From positions 23,500,456 through 23,564,455 of the forward strand of contig CM049318.1 of NCBI GenBank assembly GCA_026874595.1: a stretch of DNA of 64,000 nt, in the 5' to 3' direction. The notes beneath the pieces are model-generated. The model had not been told where the DNA came from and did no database searches. It was given only the letters and a program-made list of their open reading frames with translations. The stretch is from Sipunculus nudus (lineage: Eukaryota > Annelida > Sipuncula > Golfingiida > Sipunculidae). The position numbers were made by a program, and so were the translations under genes. Positions 23,867 to 36,105 of this stretch are shown here, one piece after another. Numbering within the stretch: the stretch's first letter is position 1; each line of letters starts with the position of its first letter.

Positions 23867-24763
23867 CGATATAGGTGGTTGGCCTAAAGGGAAAGCGCTG
23901 CTTAAAGAGCGTAAGTCAACTGCTATTTGCTTTTTTTTTTTTTGCCTGGAGATGGCAAAACCTGTGAGAGCTCATTCTCAGTTACATGAAATGGGATCTT
24001 CTACTTATGCCTCTATTAGTCATCAAATGTTTAAACTTAGGTTTCATATCAAGGTCAACTGTAATATAGATCAAGGAAGTTAAATGCGTGCGATTTTTAA
24101 TGGTCTGTTTTCAAAGTTGCTTCTTCATGCAAATCCATATATAACCAATCAAAATATTTTAAAATTTCAAGTGTTTGCATACATGTTAAATCTATTACCA
24201 AAATCCCCTCAACAAAAGCTGTTAACATAAATTGTTACAGGCACATTTTCAGCAAGAAAAACCATGAATGGTTGATAACCTGCACAAAGATTTTGTTGAT
24301 ATACATGTTCACTGACGAAATAAAATGCCAACGGCATCCCGCTCACAAGGCCAAAATTGTAAAATCCGATAAAAATTGATTAAAAATCAGAAATTGTAGG
24401 TGGCGCCACCAAAATTGTGCAGCACGTACAGACCATCAGTCCCAATGATCATAGTAAGTTTTGTGGTAATCCACACAATGGTTCCTGAGATTTATGCTTC
24501 TGAGTGTTTTTCTATAATCAGCTCTAAAATGTAGAAAAAAGGGTTAAGGTCACCCATCTTCGAACTTGACCGAGTTTTTATCGATATACATCTTCACTGA
24601 TGAAATAAAATTCCAACGGTGAATCCTTTATGAGATATCCCGCTCATAAGGTAAAAGGTAAGAGACGCGGGACGGACGGACGCGGGACGGACAGACAGAC
24701 AGACGGACAGCTTGGGTGACGACAGTAGCCAATCAGTCTATGAGCCGAGGGCTAAAAATGGCT
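23867..24763. other. Repeat-derived sequence with a Helitron-like 3' end
   Basis: No gene seen. From about 24290 the text resembles the repeated gene-free bodies seen at 34.8 kb, and it ends in a GGAC/GACA tract (24665-24710), then GAGCCGAGGGCTAA at 24742-24755, a CTAA terminus like the elements at 33.7 and 40.6 kb. No matching 5' end is visible, so it is a truncated copy. Confidence 0.5.
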
Positions 24764-25562
24764 GTACATGTACATTTGTCATGAAAATTTATATTTTTCA
24801 TGAATTTTTCCATGTTAAGGAGCCGTAAAACAATTAAAGGTCAACCGGGACGAAACGCGAACTCGATCTGTAACTGGTCATTATCTGCCCACGCATAAAA
24901 AATCAGGGCGGTATCTGCAGGCATTGTGGAAAAAGTCCGTACATATGCATTTGTTATGAAAATTTCTATTTTTCATAAAACTCTCTATGTTCAGGAGCAG
25001 TCAAATGGTCAAAAGTAGGTCAACCGGGACAAAACAAGAACTCGATCTGTAACTGGTCATTATCTGCCAACACACCAAAAATCAGGCCCGTATCTGCAGG
25101 CATTGCAAAAAAAAGTCTGTTCATGTGCACTTGTCATGAAAATTTATATTTTTTATGAAATTTTCTATGTTAGGGCACCGTCAAACGGTCAAAAGTAGGT
25201 CAACTGGGACAAAAGGTGAACTCGATCTGTAACTGGTAATTACCTGCCCACACACCAAAAATCAGGCCAATATCTGCTGGCATTGCGAAAAAAAGTCCGT
25301 ACATTTGTATTTGTCATGAAAATTTATATTTTTCATGAAAAAGTTCAGGAGCCGTAAAACGGTCAAAATAGGTCAACTGGGAAGAAACGCGAACCTGATC
25401 TGTAACTGGTCAATATCTGCCAACACATAAAAAATCAGGCCAATATCTACGGGCATTGCCAAAAAAAAGTCCGTACAACTGTTTGATTTCGGAATAACGG
25501 AAGGACGGAATGACGGACATAGGTAAAACTGTATGCCCCGGCCACTTTGTGGCGGGGGCATA
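24764..25562 (+). mobile_element. Pearl/HINE-like element with ~180-bp tandem core, copy 1
   Basis: Four core units start at 24764, 24939, 25119 and 25299 (175-180 bp each). They are followed by a GGAC/GGAA/TGAC tract and a terminal hairpin (25542-25562) whose stem is GCCCC..GGCGGGGGC. This order, tandem core, short tetranucleotide tract, then hairpin, matches the published bivalve 'pearl' elements, interpreted as Helitron-related. No protein is encoded. Confidence 0.65.
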
Positions 25563-26380
25563 AAAAAAAAACAGGATCAGCTGGCTTACTTAAATTTTAA
25601 TCAGGCATTTTCTTTTTTGCAAGTATTTTAATTTTTACCAGGGGTTCTTGTCAAGTTTGGGGGAATTCGGGTATCATCGATGCCACACTTTCCTAGAAAA
25701 ACACGTCGGGGTATTATTTATACCCATAGGCCTTTGTTTAGGCTGGATTGTGCAACTGGTAATTAAAATCATCTTGATGCAAGGTCCCGCGATTTTTATA
25801 TATTAAAGCGGCTTGTGTTCTATGTCCCAGAATTTTAGATCGACAAAAGAGGGCGGCGCACCCGCCTTTAATGTGCGTGACATAACACGGTACCAAATGT
25901 TCTAAATCAACTGCTTTGACGTCATGTGTCGTAAAATGAATTTTTGTCAATCGTTAGCTTAGGCCGTCCAACAACTCTTTCTCCAAATTTCATTCAAAAT
26001 TGATTATATCGATTTCCTACATCGGAGAATATTGCTTTGATGTCAGAAAATCGCTACGCTTGTCCTTGGTGCATATAAATGCAAGCTTTCTTTTTTTAAC
26101 TGGCGGACAGGGATCGTGGAATGGATTATATAGTGCTGGTTTTTAGAAACGTTCGTGAATCACCTCTTCAAACTCTCATAGTAAGAAATACACGGTCAAA
26201 CATTAGCCTCTCAAAATGCAGGAAAGCAGCATTGTCATGTACAGTTACGTCTGTAATATTTTTTTTCATTTATTATATTCACATTATTTATAAATATACA
26301 TTCACTATGTAAAAACTAACCCTCTTCTTCAGACGAACTTCAAAGTTCGATATGTGTCTCTATATGAGAGATTGCTGCGT
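25563..26380. other. No recognised feature
   Basis: AT-rich sequence without a plausible coding frame or clear repeat boundary. Confidence 0.5.
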
Positions 26381-26382
26381 CT

Positions 26383-26505
26383 GATTAATGGAATTTAAGT
26401 GCCTTTGGGACGATAATATTCTTAAACTTAGCAGGAGATCGCGAAGCTCCTGTTCCTCGTATGATTAATGGAATTTAAGTGGCTTTGGGACGATAATATT
26501 CTTAA
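26383..26505. repeat. Short tandem repeat enclosing a MED17 fragment
   Basis: GATTAATGGAATTTAAGTG and the following ~24 bases occur at 26383 and again at 26463. The intervening block (26426-26470) matches 45 bases of the MED17 coding sequence at 27144-27188, with two mismatches. Confidence 0.85.
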
Positions 26506-26696
26506 TCTAATGACAACGAATATGGATAAGATCTCATCATTTCATGATTCAACGAAATTGAAAATTCACTTGTCCATGCTTTACATGTCTGTTGTTAATT
26601 GTAAAACATCAATTAAGCTTGCCGTTTTGAACCTTTGGCGGCCGAGGTTGCACTCTCAGCATAAGTCCATATACTGGATATAATTTGTTTCCAAAC

Positions 26697-26730
26697 ACAC
26701 TGATATATATATATTATATATTGTATTATA

Positions 26731-26780
<50 letters not shown>
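26697..26780. repeat. (TA)n microsatellite abutting the MED17 stop codon
   Basis: Imperfect TA tract ending exactly at the TAA stop of the MED17 frame, so the 3' untranslated region begins with TATATA repeats. Confidence 0.9.
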
Positions 26781-26783
<3 letters not shown>

Positions 26784-28667
26784 CTTGGTGAGACAGGCCA
26801 TAAGTAACTCAAGTTTGTTAATGAGGTTTTTCCCAGGGACCTGACTTATGTTAACTTCTCTGAATGGTCCTCCTAAGTTCTGCCACTTGGGGTTGACCAC
26901 AATTGTGTCATTCGGAATGGGTGGTTCACGTGGACTGGTTTGTATTGATACTCTGGTACCACTGTTTGGGCTTGCGCGAATCGACATAACCCTTTGTCCA
27001 TTAGGGGAAGCAAGTAGTGTGGCTACAACATTGCCAAGTGGTTCAACATCCCCGATACCCAAGTGAGGGTTCAATGTCAGTACTTGCCACCCCATCAACT
27101 TGGCCATCTGTTGTATACAAATAATATGGTGCTGGGTCATTTGACTTAGCAAGAGATCGCGAAGCTCCTGTTCCTCGTATGATAAATGCATGACCCTGCC
27201 ATCCCTGTTGACCGCCTTTATTGAGTCTATCCCAACGTGAAATACGAGTGATGTTCTAACATTTTCATACCCAGCGGCGGTAATCACCACTTTGATTGAC
27301 AGCTCCGTAGCCGAGTTGATGTTGCACCAGTGGACTGTGATTTGCGCATCGGAGCAACTTGCAGCCATCTCGTCAATAGTTTGTATCACTCTTTGCTGCA
27401 AAAGGGCATGTTTAGCTTGTTTTATAATCTGCCCCAGTAAGCTTTCACTGTGGGACATGCGCACTAGATCATCCAGTGAAGAGGCAGTAGGTCCTGCAAG
27501 TCTGCGTTTCTTGCTCATACCGACCAGCGCTGTGACAGGGTGGGGCATACTCTGGTGAACCATCTGATAGTGGCGTTCTCTCAACAGCTGGTGGAGAGAA
27601 TGCTCCAGCACGTGATTATGATCAGCCTTCTGCGGAGACATTGGTCCTTTCCTATCTTTCCCCGTTTGGTGACAGAGAGCGATACACAGTTGAATCCCAG
27701 GAAACAACTGTGAGAAGATTTGATTGCTGACGACCAAGTGTGATACTGGTGAGCGGAGCTGGCTGGCCTCCCTAGCAAGTTGACCAAAGACTTCTTTGCA
27801 GAAAATAACATTCTGTGCATTCTCCAATTTTGGTTTCCAATGCTGTCGGTCTTGGCCTATATTTCCTGCTAAGGGCATGGGTTGCATCAGTTCAGCGCTG
27901 GCTAAGTTAGTGTTGTCAGTGACACGTTTGATTGACACCTGAATGTAGGCCACACCTTCTAATGCACTAGGCACAGTAACCTGTAGAGTGCTATTCCCAG
28001 ACGCACCCGTAGGGTCTATTGGTGCTGTCCCGTCATTGTTTGTTTTAGAAACTTCGAAAGCTCCACTCATCCAAAACCTGGAACCTGCTGACTTATAACT
28101 GAGATCACCTATGATTGTTGATCCCACCCTTTTCAACTTCCATTCCTGTCTAAGCCTTAGCAGCTCATAATGAAAGTCGGTCTGCTGTCTCCTTGTATTC
28201 ATCTCAATCTGTGATTTTAACAATCTGTCTGCACCCTTGTGTAAAATTGCCCCTGCTGCACCCAAACATTTCTTCTTTGATACAAGTGAATATGCAATCT
28301 TTGACTCAGGATCACTCTGTACTACAGGATCAAGTACCATGTACCGTGTCTCTTTTGCAACATTCAGTAAATCCAACAATACATTTACTTCTGTCAGAGA
28401 GTTCTTGAGTTTCGCATGGACTGAATCCCACACCCACGTTGGTGGCTGGAATGAGTCTTTGGTCTTCTCTACCTGTTCTTCAGTCTCTGTGGTTGGCTTA
28501 CCTTTTTCCTCACTCTCTGACTGGGAGAAATCAATCTTGTGTGCTAGTTTGGTCAGGTTTTCTGACATAGACAAGGGCTGGACATAAACCTCTTGTCCTT
28601 CCAACGTCACTTCCTGAATCTGATTCTCGGCCACTGCCTCGACACTGATATCCACCGGAAGCGACAT
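26781..28667 (-). CDS. MED17: Mediator of RNA polymerase II transcription subunit 17
   Basis: A 628-residue frame, close to the usual animal length of about 650. It is recognisable throughout as MED17, the head-module scaffold of the nuclear Mediator complex that links activators to RNA polymerase II. Landmarks: the N-terminal LSMSENLTKLAHKIDFSQ; WVWDSVHAKL; SKKKCLGAAGAIL; the ELLRLRQEWKLKRVG and GDLSYKSAGS block; NVIFCKEVFGQLAREA; DGRVMHLSYEEQEL; the C-terminal MGWQVL and LELLMACL. I chose the ATG at 28667, because the codon before it is GTG. The whole frame is free of introns, unlike the human gene with its many exons. A good acceptor (TTTTTGTTGCAG, ending near 28807) lies about 140 bases upstream, so a non-coding 5' exon is possible. 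The ORF is intact; no poly(A) tail of a processed copy is seen, since the stop runs into a TA tract. Confidence 0.93.
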
Positions 28668-29221
28668 CACTGATTATTCTGTCAAGCCTCAAGCAAACTT
28701 CCAGCCAATCATCCAGTGGTGTTTTTCTGTGCGTGTTTTGTGTGGTAAGAAATGCTCCTTGGAATCTTTACATTAGGATGTCTCATCAGGTCCTCCGTGC
28801 TACGACCTGCAACAAAAATAACATGCTTGCAGTCAAACATTAAAATAAATTTGGAAAACAGTGAACTTGAAGACTTTTTTTAACTGATTTTCAAACAAAA
28901 ACAAAATATAATGACTTTTCCATTAAAATCTTTTTCATTAAAAGTCATATATTTTGTTAAATATTTAAAATGTGACACTCCTGTTTATTTGTAAACATAT
29001 TAGTTCATGCATATTCACAAAACATGCAAGGTTAAACTGACTACTGAACATTGACAAAAAGCTACTTAATCAGTATGTTCATGAAGCATACCAACATATT
29101 AAGGGAAAAGGTAAATGTGGGAGTATATAGTCTGATATCACATATGATATCACAGACGATATCAGTCTCACATCCGACTTTACACTTTGCCTTCCTGGTC
29201 TTTCCAACCTGTTTTTTCTTG

Positions 29222-29375
29222 TATTTTTCTCGACCCCTTGGGGAGCATACAACCCATCAGCCGTAATAGGCACTAGAAGGTTATTTGTTCCACATTTGCC
29301 ACACATGACTAGTGAGCTAGTAACCATTTACTCCTGGTATGAGAGAGCACAACCTAAAGCATGGAAAAAAGACTC
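29222..29375 (-). mobile_element. Degraded SINE fragment (same family as 6045)
   Basis: The reverse complement shares CCATTTACTCCTGG, GAGAGAGCACAACC and the TTTTCTC..CCTTGGGGAG stretch with the SINE at 6045. The tRNA-like head is not preserved. Confidence 0.5.
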
Positions 29376-29699
29376 TGGCATATGCTGTGTTCACTACCTC
29401 TGGGATTTATGGTCATTACCAGATGTCAAGGAGTGTAAACAACTTGCAACCATTCGGTACCCAACAAAAGGCCCTCTGACCGGATGTCTAGGTTGTCATA
29501 TTATCCTAACTGAAACTGATTAATAAAGTATAATTCATGTTTCATTCGTTCAATTTTATTTGTCATTAAAATTTTAATGTACATCAGTAAAATATTGATG
29601 TCACTGTTTGCTCCCTGGATCCTGTAAAGCTGTGGATAAAGGAGAATTTCGCCAAATGGGACAGTGGGACGGAAGGAACTACTCAAAGTATGACCAGTT

Positions 29700-29905
29700 T
29701 GCAAGTGGTAAATAACACTTGGAGTTTGACCACGTGTCGTTATCCAGTTTCTACATGACAACTCGTATTTACCATCAATCCCAGAGGTAACAAATGCAGC
29801 ATAGGAGTCAAATTGCAGCTGGCAGTTAGAATACGATTCAGACCCACAACCTTGCTATGACAGTCCAGCCCAGCCCATTGTGCCATCACACTACATTCCT
29901 GGCAA
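29700..29905 (-). mobile_element. Second tRNA-derived SINE-like repeat
   Basis: On minus, TGGCACAATGGGC (A-box-like, 29873-29885) and GGGTCTGAATC (B-box-like, 29835-29845) have tRNA-like spacing, followed by a body containing TACCTCTGGGATTGATGG. A related TACCTCTGGGATTTATGG occurs near 29395. The family is not identified. Confidence 0.4.
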
Positions 29906-31892
29906 AAACTCTTTCATTTAAAACCAATCTAAAAGTTGTTTTAATTCATATAAGACCATATAGAGGGTACATCATTAAATAAGTTATTTGGAGTTTATTT
30001 CAATTTTCTCTGTGCATATACACAACAAGAAAGAACACCATGTCAGGTTTAAAATTCATTTTAAAAAAAGAACTGAGACATTCCTTAAAAAACACCCTAC
30101 AATGATTCCATAATGCACAAAATCCAGTATTTATCATGTTCATTTGAATACAGAAATGGGAAGTGTTGGACAAATCACAAATGACATTAAATAGGACAAT
30201 ACCTTATACTTTTAGTAAAAGACTAACAATATTTCAAATCAAATAAAATCTGTTAAACCAGTCTAGGCATCAGCCCCAGTTCTTAATAAGACCCTGTTTT
30301 CGATTCACATCATTCATATGTGTAAGACCTGAACTCCTTTTCAGGGAGGAAGACGGTCATTCAGTCAGGACCTGTCTACAGTGTCACAGTGGTGGAATGT
30401 GTAGTTGACTACAGGTGTCTAGAGCTCTGAACTTGAAAGCACAGCCCAAAAGCTTGAATGTAATTTGTACAGTCTGATGTTCTGTAATATTCTGTTGTTT
30501 ACAAGTCACATGTGCAAAAGAATAAAGCCATTCATTGATACATAGTATTATTTTTCTCGCATTCAGGTACTTTAAAACCAGCCATTCACAGTGATTCACC
30601 TGCCCTAGTTATGTAGAATTTATGTGATTTTAGGTTTATTCTGTGTGTACACATTAATGACTCTAGGTAATACCTGCTAAGAAAGTTTTTTTATAACACC
30701 CCTGTGACAGTGGTATCAGCTTGTTTATCCGTATTCCATAAGCTGTTAGTAAAAAGGATACATGTGCCCCATGTATACACACTGGTAAACCATGTAATAG
30801 TAACTGGTGGTGGCCAACTGCATATGTGCGTAAGCTAAAATGTAACTAGCTGATGGTTGTGAGAATGAATAATCTTTTGTCATTTTGTTGCATAACTTTG
30901 GTTTGTCTGATTTGTTTTCACCTTATAATGTAAATAGTGTGCAAAAAAAACATCTGGGAGAATCAAACTGGGTTGTGACTGTCCCCCCCCCATGAGTCCA
31001 TATTGTCAAGGGGTGTCAGGCAGATTGGGTTGGGGGCTTGTCTGAAGTAGGTTAATTAAGATGAGTTTCACAGAGGTCCACAGTCCAAGGGTTGAAGTAA
31101 CAGTATAAGATATTGTTGGAAACAACTGATTATCACCCTATCACTGGTAGATGATATCTGGTAGACATTGTAGGACATACCCCAAATAGGTGAAAGGACA
31201 TTTTGGAACACAATCACTAAAATAACCTTAAACTTGGACACCTTTTGGATGTAGAGGCATAGTGTCTGTGTTAATTTGTCAGGATTATTTATTTAATTCT
31301 ATGAAATTTCAGTAAACCATAAAGTGTAAATATTGAAAAACAATGTGTAATTAATGAACATTTGTAATACATAAATCTGTGATTTTCTGTAACATGTTAA
31401 ATAAAAGTTTGAGGAAAATGTCAAATGTTTCTTCCATAAAAACTTTCAGGACTTCCCTGACATTTCCATAATTTCTTGGGAAGGGAAGGAATACCTACCT
31501 TCCTGAAAGAATGCAAATCTGTAAAGTCAATGGTATTATCCACTTTTAATAGATGTCAGATATTTGAAAAGGTCCCTTTAAACAAGGGGTAATTACTTTT
31601 CCATTTCAGCAGGATGATTTTCATTTCAAGCCATATCTGTAATGATAATAGGAGGGATAGTTAAGGTAATATTTATTACCTTCTGGTACTTCCTTTATCC
31701 TGCTGTGTCATTAGGCATGTGACCAGATCATACTGAAGCGACCCGTTCTGGTCCAGTGACCCTATAGGATATGCCTATCATATATAATTCCCTGTGCCTG
31801 GAGTGGTCTGCTGATCTGGTCTGCTTGGACCAGATGTGATCTATGTGGTGACCAGTGGTTCTTAGGTGATTACTTAGGGCACTGCACTGGAC

Positions 31893-34441
31893 CAGGGTTG
31901 GGCAAAACCCGAGTTTTAAGCATAAAACCCAGCCCAGTGGGTTTTACTGGGTTAACCCGGGTAAATCCGGGTTTTGTGGGTTTTACGGTCAATAAAGTCT
32001 CAAATGGCAACTGACTGAACTCAAAATTTCTTGTACCAGCTTGGAAATACTGTGATCAGTATGCTTCTTTGCTTTAAAATATATATAACTATTTAAATAT
32101 ATATAATATATAACTGATATTGGTGATATATTGCAGTTATAATGATAATTAAAAACAAGTGACCCATGGGTCATGATGCTCAGCTGCCAAGCATGACCTG
32201 CGACATCATGGGCTGCAATTCACAACTTCTAGTAAAATTGTTGCAGAACCTATATGCCAATTTTGTTTAAACTTTCTACATTGCCATAAATTCTTATCAT
32301 ATATGTCTGGTTAAAACATAGTGAATGATGGTCTGAAGCAAAATGTATGGTTGTTGAGCTATCAGGAACTAGTCCCACAGCTTGCTCGATACCTGTCAGT
32401 CTCAAAAGGAATACCACACAGGCCACATATCAGATCAAAATATAGCAAAAGATCAAGAAATCCATGCAAGAATTATTGTGAAACGGGTGCTTCCATATTA
32501 ATTTTTATTCAATACAAGCCAACTGTACTGAGCTTTCATAAATGATGGTCATATTTATTAAGAAATCTTTGACCCAATGCAAGATTACATTAATATACAT
32601 CCCACTGCATTCACTTTAATAGTTCTTGAGATAATATGTTCTAAAGGAATTTAAAGATGGCCTCCTGGTGGCCACATTGGATGTCTGACAGGTCTGAAAT
32701 TGAACAACAAACATCCTCTAAAAGGGACCAAACATCATAAAAAAATCACAGAAACTGTCCTGGCAAAAGGATTTCTAAAATGGCTACCGGGCAGACATAA
32801 TGGTTTTCTGACAAGTTACACATCCATCAATAAGACTCTAAAACTTGTAGCAATTGCTTCAAAGAATGTAACAGTTATGAATGTCCAAAACAATTCAAAA
32901 GGCATGATCAGGTTGGAGAGCTCTCATATCAGATTTATGAACATGCAAATGTAAAAAGTGCAAGTCCAATTTGTTTTAATTATCAGCTTGCTATTCAATG
33001 GGGTCAGCAGGGTAGGTAAACTGCAAAACCTAAAAGAAAAGAGATGCAGAAAGCATCACTAAGAGTCTTGTAATCAAATAAAGCCATCCTTAATCCAGGT
33101 ACAGACCCACATATTATCAGAACAAACACCTGCTGGTATATCTGATGATTTGTATAATAATATTCAGATATCTAGAAAACTAAGTTTATTGCTATGATTC
33201 CATGATATAAACTGCAAAATGTTCCCATCATTTTATAAATCAGTAGCTAAACTTAACACTTAACTCTCATAGTCTTAATGCCTGGCCAAAGCATTCCAGC
33301 AACAGTGTTTTTGTTATGCACTAATGATGCATCCTGAGGCTTTTCAAAGAAGTTGGTTCTGTGACCTTGACCTTTGACCTTGTGACCTCAAAATAATTAT
33401 GGTTCTTCCCCTGTTGGTAGGTGAGCTGTATGTGAAAGATGGAAGGTTTGGGATGAAAATTTTGGCTAAAAGAATTATTTCTGTGGGGTGCAAACACACC
33501 CTATAACTTCGAGAATATAGGTCGCAGTGACCTAATTTCAGGTTTGCAAGGAGATCTTTTTAGAACCTCTAAGACTGTATAGGGTTCATGGCCCTAGCCC
33601 CTATGGTTACGATTTGTGCCCTGCTAACAGACGGACGGCTGGCCGGACGGCCGGACGGACAGACAGAAGGACGCCGGACAAAGACCCATCGCTATAGCCC
33701 AGCATGACTGAAAGTCAGCTGAGCTAAAAATCAGGAGTCTTTAAGATGGAGTATAAACCTACAGTACTTTGTAACTCCCATTATTTCAATCATATTTCTA
33801 TCTGAATATTTATTGTAATTATTTAATAATTTTGAGATAATTTCCTTTGTATCAATGAAAGATTAAAAGTGGATGGATTACTTATTGGGTGTGTACAAAA
33901 ACTGGCTTACTGGTCACCACAAGATGGTAACTGGCTACCAAGTGTCAACTGATTGGCAGTACATGTATTAGATACCACACAGGTGAAGCCACAGTGACAC
34001 CTGACTGGGACTTAGCTGCAGCAGCAATGGCATCCACTGGGCACTGACACTTTGGGAATTATTGTTATTACAAGAAAAGAGAGGTTTTAGCAGGTACAGC
34101 CTAGGTAATCAAGAGTTACAAAGGATTTCATTATGGTTTGATTCTGCTATATATATCCAGGGCATGTAAGAGATCTTTGGTTAGGTCTTTTCAGTCCAAA
34201 GTGTTATCTCTGACTGCCACCATGAAACCTAAACTTATTTCATGGACAATCACTGTAGTTTTTCCTCTTTATTTGAATGTATGCATTTTATGCATGAGAT
34301 TGAACAGAATGCTTCTAGAAAAGCCCAAATCATATTGCCCATAAAAACCCGCATGTGGGTTTAAGGCTTATTGCCTGCCCGTGAAATAAGGGGTATTACC
34401 CGCCCGGGTTTACCCAACCGGGTAATACCCGCCCAACCCTG
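31893..34441. mobile_element. hAT-type non-autonomous DNA transposon (2549 bp)
   Basis: The ends CAGGGTTGGGC and GCCCAACCCTG are perfect inverted repeats, flanked by perfect 8-bp duplications CACTGGAC (31885-31892 and 34442-34449), the hallmark of hAT insertion. Subterminal sequence is rich in ACCCG/CGGGT on both sides. No transposase frame is present. A Helitron-like element is nested inside (32154-33727). Confidence 0.85.
32154..33727 (+). mobile_element. Helitron-like (HINE-type) element nested in the hAT element
   Basis: The left end has AACAAGTGACCCATGGGTC (small palindrome) then GCTCAGCTG (32178-32186). The right end has a GGAC tract, a TGACTgaaAGTCA hairpin, CAGCTGAGC (33716-33724) and a CTAA terminus (33724-33727). 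Matching subterminal inverted repeats, a 3' hairpin and CTAA fit Helentron-derived non-autonomous elements. No coding capacity. Confidence 0.6.
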
Positions 34442-34649
34442 CACTGGACAGAACAAGCAACAGCCATGAGATAGCAAAACACCCCATACACCAAGCAGCT
34501 GGTCTTTGATGACTAAAATCAGTAAAATTATATGACATACGAGTGCTCATTCAACAGATAAGTTTGTTGACCCTGCTATATGGTATGTCTATAATCTTTA
34601 TTATGAAAAACACCAGGCACCTAGAAACTTTCATATAACTAGGATATGG

Positions 34650-35260
34650 TTAGTCGACAAGCGACTACGTGTATCCGCCAAAATCAGAGAAGGACGGGTG
34701 AAGTGAGGCATGGATTGAGTGGCAAGGGGAAATAAGAGTTACATGTGTTACATATTAGAATGGATCTCTGCCACATAAACATGACTGTAGGTGGCACCTC
34801 TCATAAAATCAAGAAAGCTATCTAGGATGTATATGCATGCCGAATTTCAGGTGAATTAGTCAAACCACTGCAGAGATATGAGTGATTTTTAACCTAAGGC
34901 AGACAAACAGAAAAAATGGCTGCAGGTGGCGCCACCATTTTTGTGTATGTTATAAAGCTATCCAAGGGCCACATTTGTGTACATTTTTTTTCCCCCGATT
35001 GGTAAAATGGTTCCCGAGATATGAGCTTGGATGTCTGCAGCATTAACGTGAATGTAGGTGGCGCCACCTGTCATAATATCAAGAAAGCTATCTAGATGTA
35101 TACGCATGCCAAATTTTAGGTGAATTAGTCAAACCACTGCAGAGATACGAGTGATTTTAACCCAAGGCAGATGAACAGATGGACACTGTGCTAACTTGGT
35201 TGCAGGTGGCGCCACTTTTTTTGTGTATGTTTTAAAGCTATCACAGGACTACATTTGAGT
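34650..35260. repeat. Short-period repeat region with GGTGGCGCCACC palindromes
   Basis: Two or more near-copies of a ~300-base block containing AAGCTATCTAG, AATTAGTCAAACCACTGCAGAGATA and GTAGGTGGC(GC)ACC follow each other. It looks like an internal part of a Helitron-like family; no gene. Confidence 0.5.
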
Positions 35261-36105
35261 AAAACAAGGCCTACAGGCCTAATGCGAACCTGTGCATTGG
35301 GAAATACACCAGGTATAATGCTTCAATGCTGGACCATTACTTTTCATGTATATGAACAATGCAAGTACTAACTATTTTGAATATGAAACAATTACACAAA
35401 GATCACTGCTGAAATTCTGGCATGGGTGCACACAACACAAAAATGATTGTAGCTGGCACCACCAGTCTTGTATACAACAAAGCTATCAGAGATATATACA
35501 TATGCCCAATTTCAAACTGATATATCAAACCGCTCCTGAGAAAACGCAGGGACACAAACTGTGCAAAAGCCATTGTAGGTGGCGACACCTGTCTTGTGAG
35601 CGAGAAAGCCATCAATGACACATAGACAGGTCATTATATTAGGCCAATACATCAAACTTACCTTGAGTCTGATGCATGGGGCTGACCAGGCTAAGGTGAG
35701 AAAGGCAGTTGCCCCGAGTGAACTGTGACAAATTGCTACTGCACTGAGTGAACTCATGACCTGCACCTGGCTAGACTGAGTAAACTTTTGACCTGTACCT
35801 GGCTGCACTGAGTGAACTCTTGACCTGTTGCATACTGTGGTTGGCTTCATATTCGTGAGGCTGAAATTTCGCGATTTTTCCATTTTTAATGTTTTGCGAG
35901 GGTTTCATTTTCGCGATCTCACAAGAACCTATATCAAATCTTTGGCAAAGCCATATACCTGTGTGTACTATTAAATAAGAATAAGTCATGAGTTTGTGAC
36001 ATTTTCATATATAATGATAGGCCCACACACACAACATAGATGGTTTAGTTCAAATTTAAGGCTTACATTTCCCTATACCTGCAAGGATGTAATTTATTAA
36101 AACTA

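Larger units (their letters stand above)
28810..31884. other. Intergenic, SINE-containing, no gene recognised
   Basis: Apart from the SINE pieces at 29222-29375 and 29700-29905, I see only AT-rich sequence. It may hold the MED17 promoter and any non-coding first exon, but I cannot place them. Confidence 0.5.

Noticed and set aside
26383-26505. CRISPR-like direct repeats
   Set aside because: Only two repeat copies, one spacer, in a eukaryotic setting; the spacer is a MED17 fragment better explained by templated insertion.
27292-28587. Several plus-strand frames opposite MED17
   Set aside because: Antisense shadows of a long conserved coding exon.
34138-34344. 68-codon frame in the hAT-type element
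   Set aside because: No domain, lies within non-coding transposon sequence.
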